A stretch of DNA of 64,000 nt from Enterovibrio qingdaonensis (GCF_028683135.1 NZ_JAJUBB010000002.1:1-64000), one strand, 5' to 3'. Positions 8,877 to 17,245 are shown, numbered from the stretch's first letter. A program made the numbers and translations. Notes: generated by a model from the sequence alone, not told the origin.

Positions 8877-9779
8877 ATGAAAATGAGAACATTAACCGAC
8901 GTACGATACGCAGGACTTGCCTGCTCGCTATTGCTTGTCGCAGCCAGTTGCCTCGCCATTTTTTACTATGGTATCGCCATGAGTATCGACTTTACTGGCG
9001 GCAGTGTGATTGACGTATCGATTCAAACGTTGGCAACTGCACCTGAATTACAGGCAATGCTAACCGGCCAGTTGGCTGAGTGGGCCACGGTTGAGGCAGG
9101 AAACGCTGCGGGCCTATGGCAATTGTTACTGCCAGTGGGCTCGCCGATAAATGACCCGCAAGTGATTGTCGCTTTATTCAGTGAACAAGTGGGTCTGCCA
9201 GTGACCTTGAATCAGGCCACTGTTATAGGTCCACAAGTGGGAGAGGAGTTGTACAACCAAGGCGGCTTGGCCCTGATTGCAGCCTCGCTTTCTATCATGA
9301 TCTATTTGGCCATGCGATTTGAATGGCGGTTGGCATTGGCAGCCATCGCGTCTTTGGTGCATGACGCGGTGATCACCTTAGGGCTGCTGGCTTTTCTTGG
9401 GATAAAAATGGACCTCAACGTGGTCGCTGGCCTTCTTGCCGTTATTGGCTATTCGCTGAATGATTCCATTGTTATTGCCGACAGGCTTCGTGACGTACTG
9501 AAGGCACGACCTGATGCCGATATCTATTCAAGTACCGATCTTGCTGTGAAAGCGACGTTTTCGCGCACCCTGATCACGGCGGGAACCACGCTGTTTACCA
9601 TAGGTTGCTTGCTGATCCTTGGCGGCGAAGCCTTGTATGGTTTCTCAATCACCTTGTTTGCCGGCATCGTGACGGGCACATGGTCTTCTGTAACTATCGC
9701 TTCTACTGTTCAGGAGTTTTTGGGCTTAAGTGCCTGCCATTACCAGCCAAAACAGGATTTGATCGATGAGATGCCGTAG
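8877..9779 (+). CDS. secF: Protein translocase subunit SecF, accessory copy
   Basis: SecF pairs with SecD to form the ion-driven accessory of SecYEG. The roughly 300-residue protein has the first helix, the family motif SIDFTGGSVIDV, a periplasmic domain, then VGEELYNQGGLALIAASLSI, and the transport helices with LVHDAVITLGLLAFLG and the conserved IGYSLNDSIVIADRLRD. A run AGGGAGAAGG (8864-8873) sits before three close in-frame ATGs (8874, 8877, 8883); I chose 8877 by spacing. The frame extends upstream into secD but that extension is not needed. Only about ten bases separate it from secD, so both are one operon. Confidence 0.92.
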   Translation: MKMRTLTDVRYAGLACSLLLVAASCLAIFYYGIAMSIDFTGGSVIDVSIQTLATAPELQAMLTGQLAEWATVEAGNAAGLWQLLLPVGSPINDPQVIVALFSEQVGLPVTLNQATVIGPQVGEELYNQGGLALIAASLSIMIYLAMRFEWRLALAAIASLVHDAVITLGLLAFLGIKMDLNVVAGLLAVIGYSLNDSIVIADRLRDVLKARPDADIYSSTDLAVKATFSRTLITAGTTLFTIGCLLILGGEALYGFSITLFAGIVTGTWSSVTIASTVQEFLGLSACHYQPKQDLIDEMP

Positions 9780-9814
9780 TTTCAAGCAATTCCTTTGTGT
9801 TGAGGGAGGTGTAG

Positions 9815-10006
9815 ATGGGTGGGGTTAGCATGGGTGAGCTTCTGATTATCGCCTTCATAATCGTTATGTTATTTGGGACAAAAAAGTTGGCGCATTTGGG
9901 CGGAGATCTTGGTGTTGCGATCCGAGATTTTAAACGCGCGCTTCACGATGAGAATACTCATGTCTCTGAGAAAAAAGACGCGTCATCAATTAAAAACGCG
10001 GAGTAG
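9815..10006 (+). CDS. tatA: TatA/TatE-type twin-arginine translocase subunit
   Basis: A 63-residue protein with the TatA plan: a single N-terminal helix ([14 protein letters not shown]), the hinge FGTKKL, an amphipathic helix ([19 protein letters not shown]) and a short charged tail. TatA forms the pore-like part of the twin-arginine export system with TatB and TatC. Neither tatB nor tatC is here, so this is an orphan TatA/TatE-like copy. GAGGGAGG precedes the ATG at good spacing. It follows secF by 35 bases, joining Sec and Tat accessory subunits in one run. A shorter start at 9830 is possible. Confidence 0.88.
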   Translation: MGGVSMGELLIIAFIIVMLFGTKKLAHLGGDLGVAIRDFKRALHDENTHVSEKKDASSIKNAE

Positions 10007-10055
10007 CCTTCGAAATAGGGTTGGAAAAATCAGCCTAGAAAATTGTTCGTGATGT

Positions 10056-10085
10056 ATACCCAAGCTTCGATTGGAGCTTGGGTAT
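10056..10085 (+). promoter_or_regulatory. 11-bp hairpin between tatA and motC-like gene
   Basis: ATACCCAAGCT (10056-10066) is perfectly repeated in inverted form as AGCTTGGGTAT (10075-10085) with an 8-base loop. It ends six bases before the AAAGG ribosome site of the next gene. No T-run follows, so it is not a classic terminator. It may punctuate the operon message (stability, partial termination) or be a protein site. Confidence 0.6.
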
Positions 10086-10104
10086 CAATAAAAGGATGTC
10101 ATTC

Positions 10105-10863
10105 ATGAGCTTTATCGGCGTCATCGTCGCGGTCATGTTTATTTTGGTTGCGAACCTTTTAGAAGGTGGGCATATCAGTGGGTTAATCAATGCGCCTGCG
10201 TTTTTGATCGTCATTGGAGGGACAATCGGGGCTATTTTGGTGCAGTTTTCATTTTCTTCCGTGAAGTTGGTTTTTACTTACTTTTCATGGCTATGGATGC
10301 CGCCACTGCGGGACAGTTTTGGCACAGCAAAGCAGATGGTGGACCTTGCCGTTATCGCACGTCGAGACGGCCTCTTAGCACTAGAGATTGAGTTGGAAAA
10401 AGTACAAGACCCCTTCTTGTTGGAGGCGTTGCAGATGCTCGTTGATGGCCTTGAAAAAGATGCCATTCTGGACGTAATGGAAAACAAAATAGCCGCAGAG
10501 GAACAGCGCATTGGTCAGGTGGCCAAAATTTATGAAGCCATGGGAGGATATAGTCCGACCATGGGTATTTTGGGTGCTGTCCTTGGATTAATTCATGCAA
10601 TGGGATTGCTGGATAAACCAGACCAGTTAGGGGCCGGAATTGCGGTTGCATTTGTGGCAACTATCTACGGCGTTGCGTTCGCAAATATTGTGTTCTTGCC
10701 ATTCGGAAATCGATACAAAGCATTTTCGTACGAGTTAACCAACTACCGACAGATGGTATTGGAAGGAGTTAGCTGTATCGCTACCGGAAGTAATGCGATT
10801 GAACTTCAAAGTCGACTGGGTGGATATGTGGCGCATCCCATGTTCGTGAAGGGAGCATCATGA
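10105..10863 (+). CDS. motC: MotA/MotC-type stator proton-channel subunit
   Basis: A 252-residue MotA/TolQ/ExbB-family protein, four membrane helices with a large cytoplasmic loop, which conducts ions in complex with a MotB-type partner. Helices 1-2 are MSFIGVIVAVMFILVANLL and FLIVIGGTIGAILVQF. The loop carries the stator pattern (ARRDGLLALE, DPFLLEALQMLVDGLE). Helices 3-4 contain MGGYSPTMGILGAVLGLIHAM and GAGIAVAFVATIYGVAFANIVF. The GAVLGLIHAM form resembles MotC of Pseudomonas rather than Vibrio PomA. AAAGG at 10091-10095 fits ATG 10105, nine bases away; the upstream ATG at 10096 abuts it. Its stop overlaps the next start (ATGA). No other flagellar gene is near. Confidence 0.87.
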   Translation: MSFIGVIVAVMFILVANLLEGGHISGLINAPAFLIVIGGTIGAILVQFSFSSVKLVFTYFSWLWMPPLRDSFGTAKQMVDLAVIARRDGLLALEIELEKVQDPFLLEALQMLVDGLEKDAILDVMENKIAAEEQRIGQVAKIYEAMGGYSPTMGILGAVLGLIHAMGLLDKPDQLGAGIAVAFVATIYGVAFANIVFLPFGNRYKAFSYELTNYRQMVLEGVSCIATGSNAIELQSRLGGYVAHPMFVKGAS

Positions 10864-11696
10864 GAAGAGGAAAGCGTCGGCATCAAGAAGATGTGCATGA
10901 AAACCACGAACGGTGGCTGATTTCTTTCGCAGACTATATGACGCTGCTGTTCGCGCTTTTTGTCGTGCTGTATGCCTTTGCACAAAATGAAAAGGGCGAA
11001 GCAGAAAACATGGTAGAAAACTTAATGGAATCCTTACGACAAGAGGGGATGATATCCAGTGTGCCGGGCTCGGCACTGTTTGATGGCGGCATAGGCATTA
11101 CCGGTAGTGCCTCTACGACAGATTCTTCGGTTCTCATTGTTGGGGAGAAGCACACGGAAGACTTGTATTCTCGAGAAGATTCAACGAGTGATGTATTTCA
11201 ATATAGCGACACAGATTTTAAATCCGATCCTTCTTCTGTCACGGCGTTTGAGTCTGTGCGTCTTGCCCTGCAATCGGAGATTGATTCCGGAGACATCGAG
11301 ACAGAGCAGTTCGGGCAACAGTTGGTTATCCGAATTGCCGCGCCCTTAGCCTTTCCTAGGGATTCGCAATTTCTCCAACCGAGTTTTCGACCATTGGTAA
11401 AAAAGATAGCGTTATCCATTCAAGATATACCGGGGATGATCACCGTATCAGGTCATACGAATTTGTCGCCACCAACCTCCGAATTGTACAGAGACAACTG
11501 GGAACTTTCTTCCCTTCGTGCGGTATCGGTAGCGAACTTGTTGGTTAAATACGCGGACATTTCCCCAAATCGATTGCAGGTGGTTGGAGCAGGCGCGTCA
11601 GCGTTACTTGTGAACGAGGAGAGTGTGACTAACGATCGTGTCGAAGTGTCGATTTCACAGGGGAAGCCCAGTTACTCGTTGTTGGCGGCGTTCTAA
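10860..11696 (+). CDS. motD: MotB/MotD-type stator subunit, OmpA-like domain
   Basis: A 278-residue partner of the upstream channel subunit. The basic N terminus leads into ENHERWLISFADYMTLLFAL, the single membrane helix with the essential proton-carrying Asp (D25), of MotD type. A linker of about 110 residues, acidic and Ser-rich, precedes an OmpA-like peptidoglycan-binding domain (VSGHTNLSPPTSELY, NWELSSLRAVSVANLL). The usual GHTD is GHTN here, and the final RxxNRRV element is replaced by VTNDRVEV, so one of the two residues that normally grip diaminopimelate looks lost. The Arg of LSSLRA is kept. The start overlaps the previous stop (ATGA). It may drive something other than, or besides, a flagellum; this is inference. 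Confidence 0.87.
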   Translation: MRRGKRRHQEDVHENHERWLISFADYMTLLFALFVVLYAFAQNEKGEAENMVENLMESLRQEGMISSVPGSALFDGGIGITGSASTTDSSVLIVGEKHTEDLYSREDSTSDVFQYSDTDFKSDPSSVTAFESVRLALQSEIDSGDIETEQFGQQLVIRIAAPLAFPRDSQFLQPSFRPLVKKIALSIQDIPGMITVSGHTNLSPPTSELYRDNWELSSLRAVSVANLLVKYADISPNRLQVVGAGASALLVNEESVTNDRVEVSISQGKPSYSLLAAF

Positions 11697-12134
11697 TCGT
11701 TCCGTGAAGCCGCCATTTATCTGGTTTTCTATGACTGGAATTGTAAAGAAGTGTTGCGAGTGACGAGTGGATGAATTTCGCGCTGAAAGCGCAAGCGATT
11801 GCTAACTGGCTGAAATTAACCGCTTTAATTCATTGGTACTGGTTAATTTGCGTACAAAATCTCTTTGTAAGCCGAGGGGTAGTGGTTTTTTGTGGAATTA
11901 ATCACCATTTTAACCCTGACAAACTTGTTGTTTTTTCTGGTTTTTCGCAGTAAATATTGGCTGATTTATTTTTTAGGTCATGAAACCAAGGTGACATAAA
12001 AGGAAAAGCGACACCTCCTTTGATTTTGCCTTCTTATATCGAGCGGCAACGGTGAGTGCTTTTACTTAGTCTCTGTCTCTCGCTTGCTTGTTCTATTGTG
12101 TTCGCCGTTGTGACCTAAGTTTATTGGAGCCCCC
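11697..12134. other. AT-rich intergenic region, no gene seen
   Basis: This 438-base stretch between the stator pair and the second DedA gene holds a 60-codon open frame at 11771-11953, which lacks a ribosome site and family resemblance. No clear terminator follows the stator gene. A promoter for the DedA gene is expected in the right half, but I see no convincing -35/-10 pair. Confidence 0.5.
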
Positions 12135-12815
12135 ATGTTTGAAGCTATTCAGGAAGTTTTGGTTGCCTTGTGGTACCAAGATTTCAATGCCTTGCTTACC
12201 CCAGGTAGTGCAACGCTTATCTATGTGATTGTCGCGTTGCTCATTGCCCTCGAAAGTGGCTTTCTGCCTGCGGCACCATTCCCGTGTGACAGTGTTGTTG
12301 TGTTAGTGGGCACCTTATCGGCAGTGGGAGTATTAAGTCCGTACATCGCATTTCCGCTCCTAATCTTTGCCGCTGCGATGGGAAGTTGGATGGCGTATTT
12401 GCAGGGACGTTGGCTCAATCGTTTACCGCTGGTGCAAAAGTGGCTATCAAAAGTGCCTGAGAAGAACATGCAGACTGTCGACAAGTTGCTTTGCCGCCAT
12501 GGTCTGGTTGCCTTATTCTGCGCACGTTTTATTCCGGCTGTACGCTCGGTATTACCGATGATGATGGGGATGCGTGTCGGAGAAGCTCCGAAGTTCCAAT
12601 ATTTCTCTTGGCTGAGTGCGACCTTGTGGGTGTTCTTGCTGGCAGGATTGGGTTTCCTGTTGCCAGAATTGCCTGAGCCGTTAAGCCGAGCAGTGACAAT
12701 GGGCTTGATGGCTGCGCCAGTCATTACGCTTTGTGTTGCTGTATCAACAGCGATTGTATGGCGTGTAAAAAAGGCGATTCAGACAATGAAACAGCCGCCA
12801 ACGACAAGCGCATAA
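12135..12815 (+). CDS. DedA family membrane protein (copy 2)
   Basis: A 226-residue DedA protein closely similar to the copy at 6378-7055: both begin M-x-x-IQEVL-x-ALW-x-QDFNALL-x-PGSA and share GRWLNRLP, VDKLLCRHG and the signature FCARFIPAVRSVLPMMMG. As for copy 1, a role in flipping or recycling undecaprenyl phosphate or phospholipid is likely from the family. ATG 12135 follows TTGGAGCCCCC. It is preceded by a long AT-rich gap and ended by a strong terminator, so it seems to be transcribed alone. The copies differ mainly in the C-terminal basic tail (here RVKKAIQTMKQPP). Confidence 0.88.
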   Translation: MFEAIQEVLVALWYQDFNALLTPGSATLIYVIVALLIALESGFLPAAPFPCDSVVVLVGTLSAVGVLSPYIAFPLLIFAAAMGSWMAYLQGRWLNRLPLVQKWLSKVPEKNMQTVDKLLCRHGLVALFCARFIPAVRSVLPMMMGMRVGEAPKFQYFSWLSATLWVFLLAGLGFLLPELPEPLSRAVTMGLMAAPVITLCVAVSTAIVWRVKKAIQTMKQPPTTSA

Positions 12816-12832
12816 TAAATTCTGAGATAAAC

Positions 12833-12858
12833 AAAAAGCAGGGTCCTCCCTGCTTTTT
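12833..12858 (+). terminator. Intrinsic terminator, perfect 11-bp stem
   Basis: AAAAAGCAGGG (12833-12843) pairs with CCCTGCTTTTT (12848-12858) around TCCT. It lies between convergent genes (DedA copy 2 and the ABC permease) and has T-runs on both strands, so it can serve both. Confidence 0.93.
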
Positions 12859-12873
12859 CTGTTTCTAGTCACC

Positions 12874-14004
12874 TCAGTCCAGTTTCTTTCTGAACCGCAA
12901 AGCCGCGACAATGAGCCCAACGACGGTAAAAACGGCCAGCCAAATCACATCGGGTAACAGGTCCGAGATTTCCGCATCCCGCAACACTATCCCACGCACT
13001 AATCGCATGAAGTGTGTCGCTGGGAGTGCTTCTGCAATCCATTGTGCGGGTTCTGGCATGGCGTCATAGGGAAACATAAAACCAGAGAGCAAGATTGAAG
13101 GCAGCAAAATGAATACGGTCATTTGCATTGCTTGAAGTTGAGTTTTAGCGACGGTGGAAATCATCAAGCCCAATGTCAAACTGGCTGAGATAAACAACAA
13201 TGAGGCAGTCAATAGGGTATCGAGTCCACCTCGAATTGGCACATCAAAGACGACATTGCCTGCGGTGAGAATAATGGCTGTCTGAAACAGCCCCACCAAA
13301 ATATACGGCGAGACTTTTCCAATCATTAATTCCAAGGGCTTTATTGGCGTATTGATCAGAAATTCCATGTTCCCGTGTTCGCGTTCTCTCACAATGGCAG
13401 CCGAGGTGAACAGCACCATGGTCATGGTTAAAATCACGGCCAACAGGCCAGGAACAATATTGACGGTAACACGTTGTTCAGGATTAAAGTAATTAACCAC
13501 TTCCAATGAAGGCGGCGGTTCGTTAGGTGGTAGATTTGCTAAGCCAGAAAGTGGCATGGAGCGCAGTGACAGAATGGATGCCGCGATCATGGTATCTGAC
13601 CCGTCCACTAACCATTGCCCCACAGGGCGCGCCGTTTCATTGGGCGCATCAGGCTGAAACTTCGGGTGACGCCAAAGTCGCTGCGTGAAATCAGAAGGAA
13701 GATACAAAACCGCTTTTATCTCCCCCCGTGTGATGGCGTGTTCCGCTTCTTGTGGGGTGGCATATATTTCGACGAAATCTACCACTTGTGTGGCTGCAAT
13801 TTCTGCAATGAACTCTTGGCTGTAGCTACTTCGGTCATGATCAACCAGCCCTGCCGGAATATGGCGGACATCAGTGTTTATGGCATAGCCAAATAGCATG
13901 AGCTGAACGATAGGTATCATCACCACCATGCCAAATGTCATGCGGTCACGAGATAGCTGTCTGAGCTCTTTCGCTATGACAGCAAGGATCCTAGCCAAGC
14001 GCAT
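12874..14004 (-). CDS. ABC-2 type transporter permease
   Basis: A 376-residue ABC-2 membrane subunit of the YhhJ/YbhR type. The N-terminal helix (GMVVMIPIVQLMLFGYAIN) is followed by a periplasmic domain of about 150 residues, then five clustered helices (VNIVPGLLAVILTMTMVLFTS, LTAGNVVFDVP, LLFISASLTLGLMIS, TVFILLPSILLSGFMFP) with the family motif REREHGNMEFLINTPIKPLELMIGK. It would form an exporter with the ATPase upstream and the HlyD-like lipoprotein. Its start overlaps the ATPase gene by 14 bases. Only one permease gene is present, so it probably acts as a homodimer. Substrate unknown: drugs, dyes or lipids are typical. Confidence 0.9.
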   Translation of the reverse strand: MRLARILAVIAKELRQLSRDRMTFGMVVMIPIVQLMLFGYAINTDVRHIPAGLVDHDRSSYSQEFIAEIAATQVVDFVEIYATPQEAEHAITRGEIKAVLYLPSDFTQRLWRHPKFQPDAPNETARPVGQWLVDGSDTMIAASILSLRSMPLSGLANLPPNEPPPSLEVVNYFNPEQRVTVNIVPGLLAVILTMTMVLFTSAAIVREREHGNMEFLINTPIKPLELMIGKVSPYILVGLFQTAIILTAGNVVFDVPIRGGLDTLLTASLLFISASLTLGLMISTVAKTQLQAMQMTVFILLPSILLSGFMFPYDAMPEPAQWIAEALPATHFMRLVRGIVLRDAEISDLLPDVIWLAVFTVVGLIVAALRFRKKLD

Positions 14005-14917
14005 AGGCGTTTCTCCCTGTGCAGGTCACAAAGACATCTTCTAAGCTGGGACGAACTTCATCGACACGAAACTTTGCACCTAGGCATGACGATAGCCAGA
14101 GGTTGGGGTGGCCGACGTTGTGACTGACGAGCACGCGTAAACGAACGCCAAGTTGCGCGGCGGACAGTACCTCTGGCAACGCCGTTAGGTGTTTTTTTAC
14201 GGCTCTTAAATCAGGCCCTTCAACTTCAAAAACTATTGCTCCCATCTTACTCATGAGTTCTTCAGGCGAACCGTCTGCCCGCATTTGACCGCGTTCCAAT
14301 ATGGCTAACCCATGGCAACGTTCAGCTTCGTCCATGTAGTGTGTGGATACCAGTATGGTGGTCCCTACACTGCACAAATCAAAAAGACGTTCCCAAAAGT
14401 CACGGCGATTCTCAGGATCTACGGCTGAGGTGGGCTCATCAAGAAACAGCAACTCTGGCTCGTGGATGGTCGCAGCGGCTAATGCTAAACGCTGTTTTTG
14501 GCCGCCGCTCATCGACCCTGCCATTTGATGACGGCACTCAGTCAGCCCGTAGAGATCAAGCAGCGATGCTACCCGCACTTTTCCTTGTTTCCCCAGCCCA
14601 TAGATACGGCGAACAAAATGCAGGTTTTCTTCGACAGTAAGATTGTCATACAAGGAGAGTTTTTGGGTCATGTAGCCGACACGACGGCGCAGTGATTCGG
14701 CGTGTTTAGGCAACGATTCTCCTAAGACAGTCACTTCACCATGAGACGGTGAGAGTAACCCTGTTAGCATGCGAATTGAGGTGGATTTCCCACACCCATT
14801 AGGGCCAAGAAAACCATAGATTGTACCTTTGGGTATGCGAAGGCTGAGGTTATCAACCGCTGCGATATTGCCGAAGACTTTGGTCATCCCTTCTGTCTGA
14901 ATGGCATAGTCACTCAT
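13991..14917 (-). CDS. ABC transporter ATP-binding protein (exporter)
   Basis: A 308-residue ATPase for the ABC-2 exporter. Walker A is GPNGCGKST near 35-43, the Q-loop is MTQKLSLYDNLTVEENL, the signature is SGGQKQRLALA, Walker B is LLFLDEPTSAVDP, and the switch His is in LVSTHYMDEAE. The C-terminal 80 residues form the domain usual for this subfamily. Start and stop overlap both neighbours (4 bases with the HlyD-like gene, 14 with the permease), marking a tightly coupled three-gene operon similar to YbhG-YbhF-YbhS/R of E. coli. Confidence 0.92.
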   Translation of the reverse strand: MSDYAIQTEGMTKVFGNIAAVDNLSLRIPKGTIYGFLGPNGCGKSTSIRMLTGLLSPSHGEVTVLGESLPKHAESLRRRVGYMTQKLSLYDNLTVEENLHFVRRIYGLGKQGKVRVASLLDLYGLTECRHQMAGSMSGGQKQRLALAAATIHEPELLFLDEPTSAVDPENRRDFWERLFDLCSVGTTILVSTHYMDEAERCHGLAILERGQMRADGSPEELMSKMGAIVFEVEGPDLRAVKKHLTALPEVLSAAQLGVRLRVLVSHNVGHPNLWLSSCLGAKFRVDEVRPSLEDVFVTCTGRNAYALG

Positions 14918-15897
14918 GGCAGTATGACCTGTGCAGGCAAGCCAACGGGTAAGGGTTGTGCATTTGGCAACGAGACTTCCATTTCGTACATCAATCGTGT
15001 GCGGTCGTTTTCTGTCAGCGCAAAGTAGGGCGTGAACGCGGGCTCAGACGCTATCCAGCGTATTTGTCCTCTAAAAATGTCATTAGCACCATCAACGCGG
15101 ACATCCACATCATTACCCACTTGGAGTGCAAGTCTCTTGGGTTCGGGCACGTAGACTCTGGCATACGCATTGTCGTGGCTGAGAATGACCGCAATGGGAT
15201 CTCCCGCTTTTACACGTTCTCCGAGGTGCCAAACTAGGGCGTCTACGACGCCGTCGATGGGGGATGTAATGGCGTAGTCTTCTAATGTGTTCTGTGTTTT
15301 TTCGACACGAGCATTAGCTTGTGCAACGGAAGCATCTGCTTGGCGCAATTGTTCTTCTCTCGTGCCCGCTAACAGCAACGCCAAATACTGTTCTGCCTCC
15401 TCCAATGCCGACTCACAGCGTTCTTTTGAGGACCTCGCACTGTCTAAATCGGCTTTGCCTTGCATTCCCTTCGATACCAGTGATTTCGTTCGTTGGAATG
15501 CTTTTCTCGCTTCGGTCAGAGCTGCTGTTGCACCATCGACGCTCGCGCGCGCTTTGGCTATTTCTTCTGGGCGTGGGCCAGCAACGAGCTCTGCGTGTTT
15601 AGCTTGGGCAAGTGCGCGTTGTGCGAGTGCTTCGTCTACGTCGAGTTGTGCCTGTGTACTGTCTAGTTGGGCGATGATGTCGCCACGTTTGATTGATTGA
15701 CCCTCTTTCACTAGAAGGTCTTTGATGGTCTCTGAAACGGGGCTTTTGGCAAGATATCGATCTTTTTCGATGAGCCCAAGTGCGTGGTGCTCTTTGGTGC
15801 CAAAGCAGCCGGACAGAGCGAGTGTGCACAAAGTAAGCAACGCTATACGTCTACCTTGAAGGATGTTGTTGGACGTGGCTCGAAAAATACCAGACAT
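14914..15897 (-). CDS. HlyD-family periplasmic adaptor, lipoprotein
   Basis: A 327-residue membrane fusion protein linking the inner-membrane ABC exporter to an outer-membrane channel. From the chosen start it has a lipoprotein signal ending in CTLALSGC, a split biotinyl-lipoyl domain (VKEGQSIKRGDIIAQLDST and SPIDGVVDALVWHLGERVKAGDPI) and between them a long Ala/Glu/Arg-rich coiled-coil hairpin of about 110 residues. A beta-barrel domain ends the protein. The frame is open upstream to 16008, but ATG 15897 has GGAA nearby and starts a proper lipoprotein signal. It is the first gene of the operon. Confidence 0.88.
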   Translation of the reverse strand: MSGIFRATSNNILQGRRIALLTLCTLALSGCFGTKEHHALGLIEKDRYLAKSPVSETIKDLLVKEGQSIKRGDIIAQLDSTQAQLDVDEALAQRALAQAKHAELVAGPRPEEIAKARASVDGATAALTEARKAFQRTKSLVSKGMQGKADLDSARSSKERCESALEEAEQYLALLLAGTREEQLRQADASVAQANARVEKTQNTLEDYAITSPIDGVVDALVWHLGERVKAGDPIAVILSHDNAYARVYVPEPKRLALQVGNDVDVRVDGANDIFRGQIRWIASEPAFTPYFALTENDRTRLMYEMEVSLPNAQPLPVGLPAQVILP

Positions 15898-16108
15898 AGC
15901 AAATTCCAGAAGTAAGAAACACAGTTTTATCTTACTCTTTGAATTAACACTTAAAAGGCGAATAATTCCGCAAAAATGACATTGTGATTGAAAAAAGTGT
16001 GTGTACAAATGACAGGCAATACTTCTGCTATTTCGAAAAGAACCGTTACTTTTTCCGAGAACTACATATACTAGTGCCTCGCATTGTTGTTGTAAGAGAA
16101 CCCTTTCC

Positions 16109-17227
16109 GTGTCGATGATTCGCCCTCGGCTCGATTATCCGTTGTTCGTTGCTATTTGCGCGCTGATTGCTTTAGGTTCAATGAGTGTGTGGAGTGCTAG
16201 CGGTTACAGCGTTCCAATTATTGAGCGTCATTTGGCGCGAGCATGTATGGCGATTTTTGCCTTGCTCGCACTTTCTACTGTCCCAGCCAAGAAGTTTAAA
16301 GACAGCGCACCGCATTTGTTCGGGCTGGCTGTCATTCTTTTGGTTGGCGTTATTGTTGCTGGCGACACCACCAATGGTGCCAAACGCTGGCTGGCTCTTG
16401 GGCCGATACGCTTTCAGCCTTCAGAGCTTGTGAAAGTCGCCGTTCCCATGATGGTTGCTTGGTTGATTGTAAAAGACCCTGGCAGGCCAAACTTTCAGAA
16501 AATCATGCTGTGTGCGCTCGTGACAGCAGTACCAGCGGCGTTGATTGTTATTCAGCCTGACCTTGACGGTTCCATTTTTACAGTCATGTATGCTTTGTTT
16601 GTTCTGTTTCTTGCAGGCATGAGCTGGAAAATCATTGGGTCGGTACTGATAACGGTGGCTTCTTCAGTGCCGTTAATGTGGTTCTTCTTTATGGAGGAGT
16701 ACCAGAAGAAACGGGTCACTCAGTTCTTAAACCCTGAATCTGACCCACTTGGCGCAGGCTATCAGATCATTCAATCCCTGATTGCTATCGGTTCTGGTGG
16801 GTTTAAAGGCAAAGGCTTTATGCATGCCACCCAAGGCCAGTTAGGCTTTATTCCAGAGAGCCACACGGACTTTATCTTCTCTACCTTTGCTGAAGAGTGG
16901 GGGTTCTTGGGAAGTAGCGTGATCGTTTTGCTGTACTTGTTTATTGCGGGACGCTCACTTTGGCTTGCCGCAAACGCGCCTGCACCTTTCTCTCGATTAG
17001 TGAGTGGCGCGTTGGCAATGAGCTTCTTCCTGTATGCCTTTATTAATTTGGGCATGGTCAGTGGCTTGCTGCCCGTGATGGGAAGCCCGCTCCCGTTTAT
17101 CAGTTATGGGGGAACGGCGATGATCACCCAAGGCGCGTGCTTCGGCATTATCATGGCGTTGTGTTGTGGGAAACAGCCTACACAGGCCACCTGGAGTCAT
17201 CGAACCTTCTCAAAAGCACCCAACTAA
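16109..17227 (+). CDS. rodA: RodA/FtsW family peptidoglycan polymerase
   Basis: A 372-residue SEDS protein with about ten membrane helices, which polymerises lipid II into glycan strands. Conserved elements are visible: NGAKRWLALGPIRFQPSEL, IQPDLDGS, KGKGFMHATQGQLGFIPESH and TDFIFSTFAEEWGFLG, which carries the catalytic Asp, and SPLPFISYGGTAM near the end. It resembles RodA more than FtsW in length and loop motifs. The start is GTG 16109 with AAGAGAA upstream; ATG 16115 is an alternative. No PBP2 gene or rod cluster is adjacent, so this is probably an extra, orphan copy. It is followed by a strong terminator. Confidence 0.88.
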   Translation: MSMIRPRLDYPLFVAICALIALGSMSVWSASGYSVPIIERHLARACMAIFALLALSTVPAKKFKDSAPHLFGLAVILLVGVIVAGDTTNGAKRWLALGPIRFQPSELVKVAVPMMVAWLIVKDPGRPNFQKIMLCALVTAVPAALIVIQPDLDGSIFTVMYALFVLFLAGMSWKIIGSVLITVASSVPLMWFFFMEEYQKKRVTQFLNPESDPLGAGYQIIQSLIAIGSGGFKGKGFMHATQGQLGFIPESHTDFIFSTFAEEWGFLGSSVIVLLYLFIAGRSLWLAANAPAPFSRLVSGALAMSFFLYAFINLGMVSGLLPVMGSPLPFISYGGTAMITQGACFGIIMALCCGKQPTQATWSHRTFSKAPN

Positions 17228-17245
17228 CGGGTGAAGCGCACAAAG

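Noticed and set aside
10105-11696. Zorya-like defence system (ZorA/ZorB stator)
   Set aside because: Both proteins have the plain MotC/MotD layout, without the long ZorA tail, and no ZorC, ZorD or ZorE gene is near.
11771-11953. 60-codon frame between the stator gene and the second DedA
   Set aside because: No ribosome site, biased composition of AT-rich DNA, no family resemblance.
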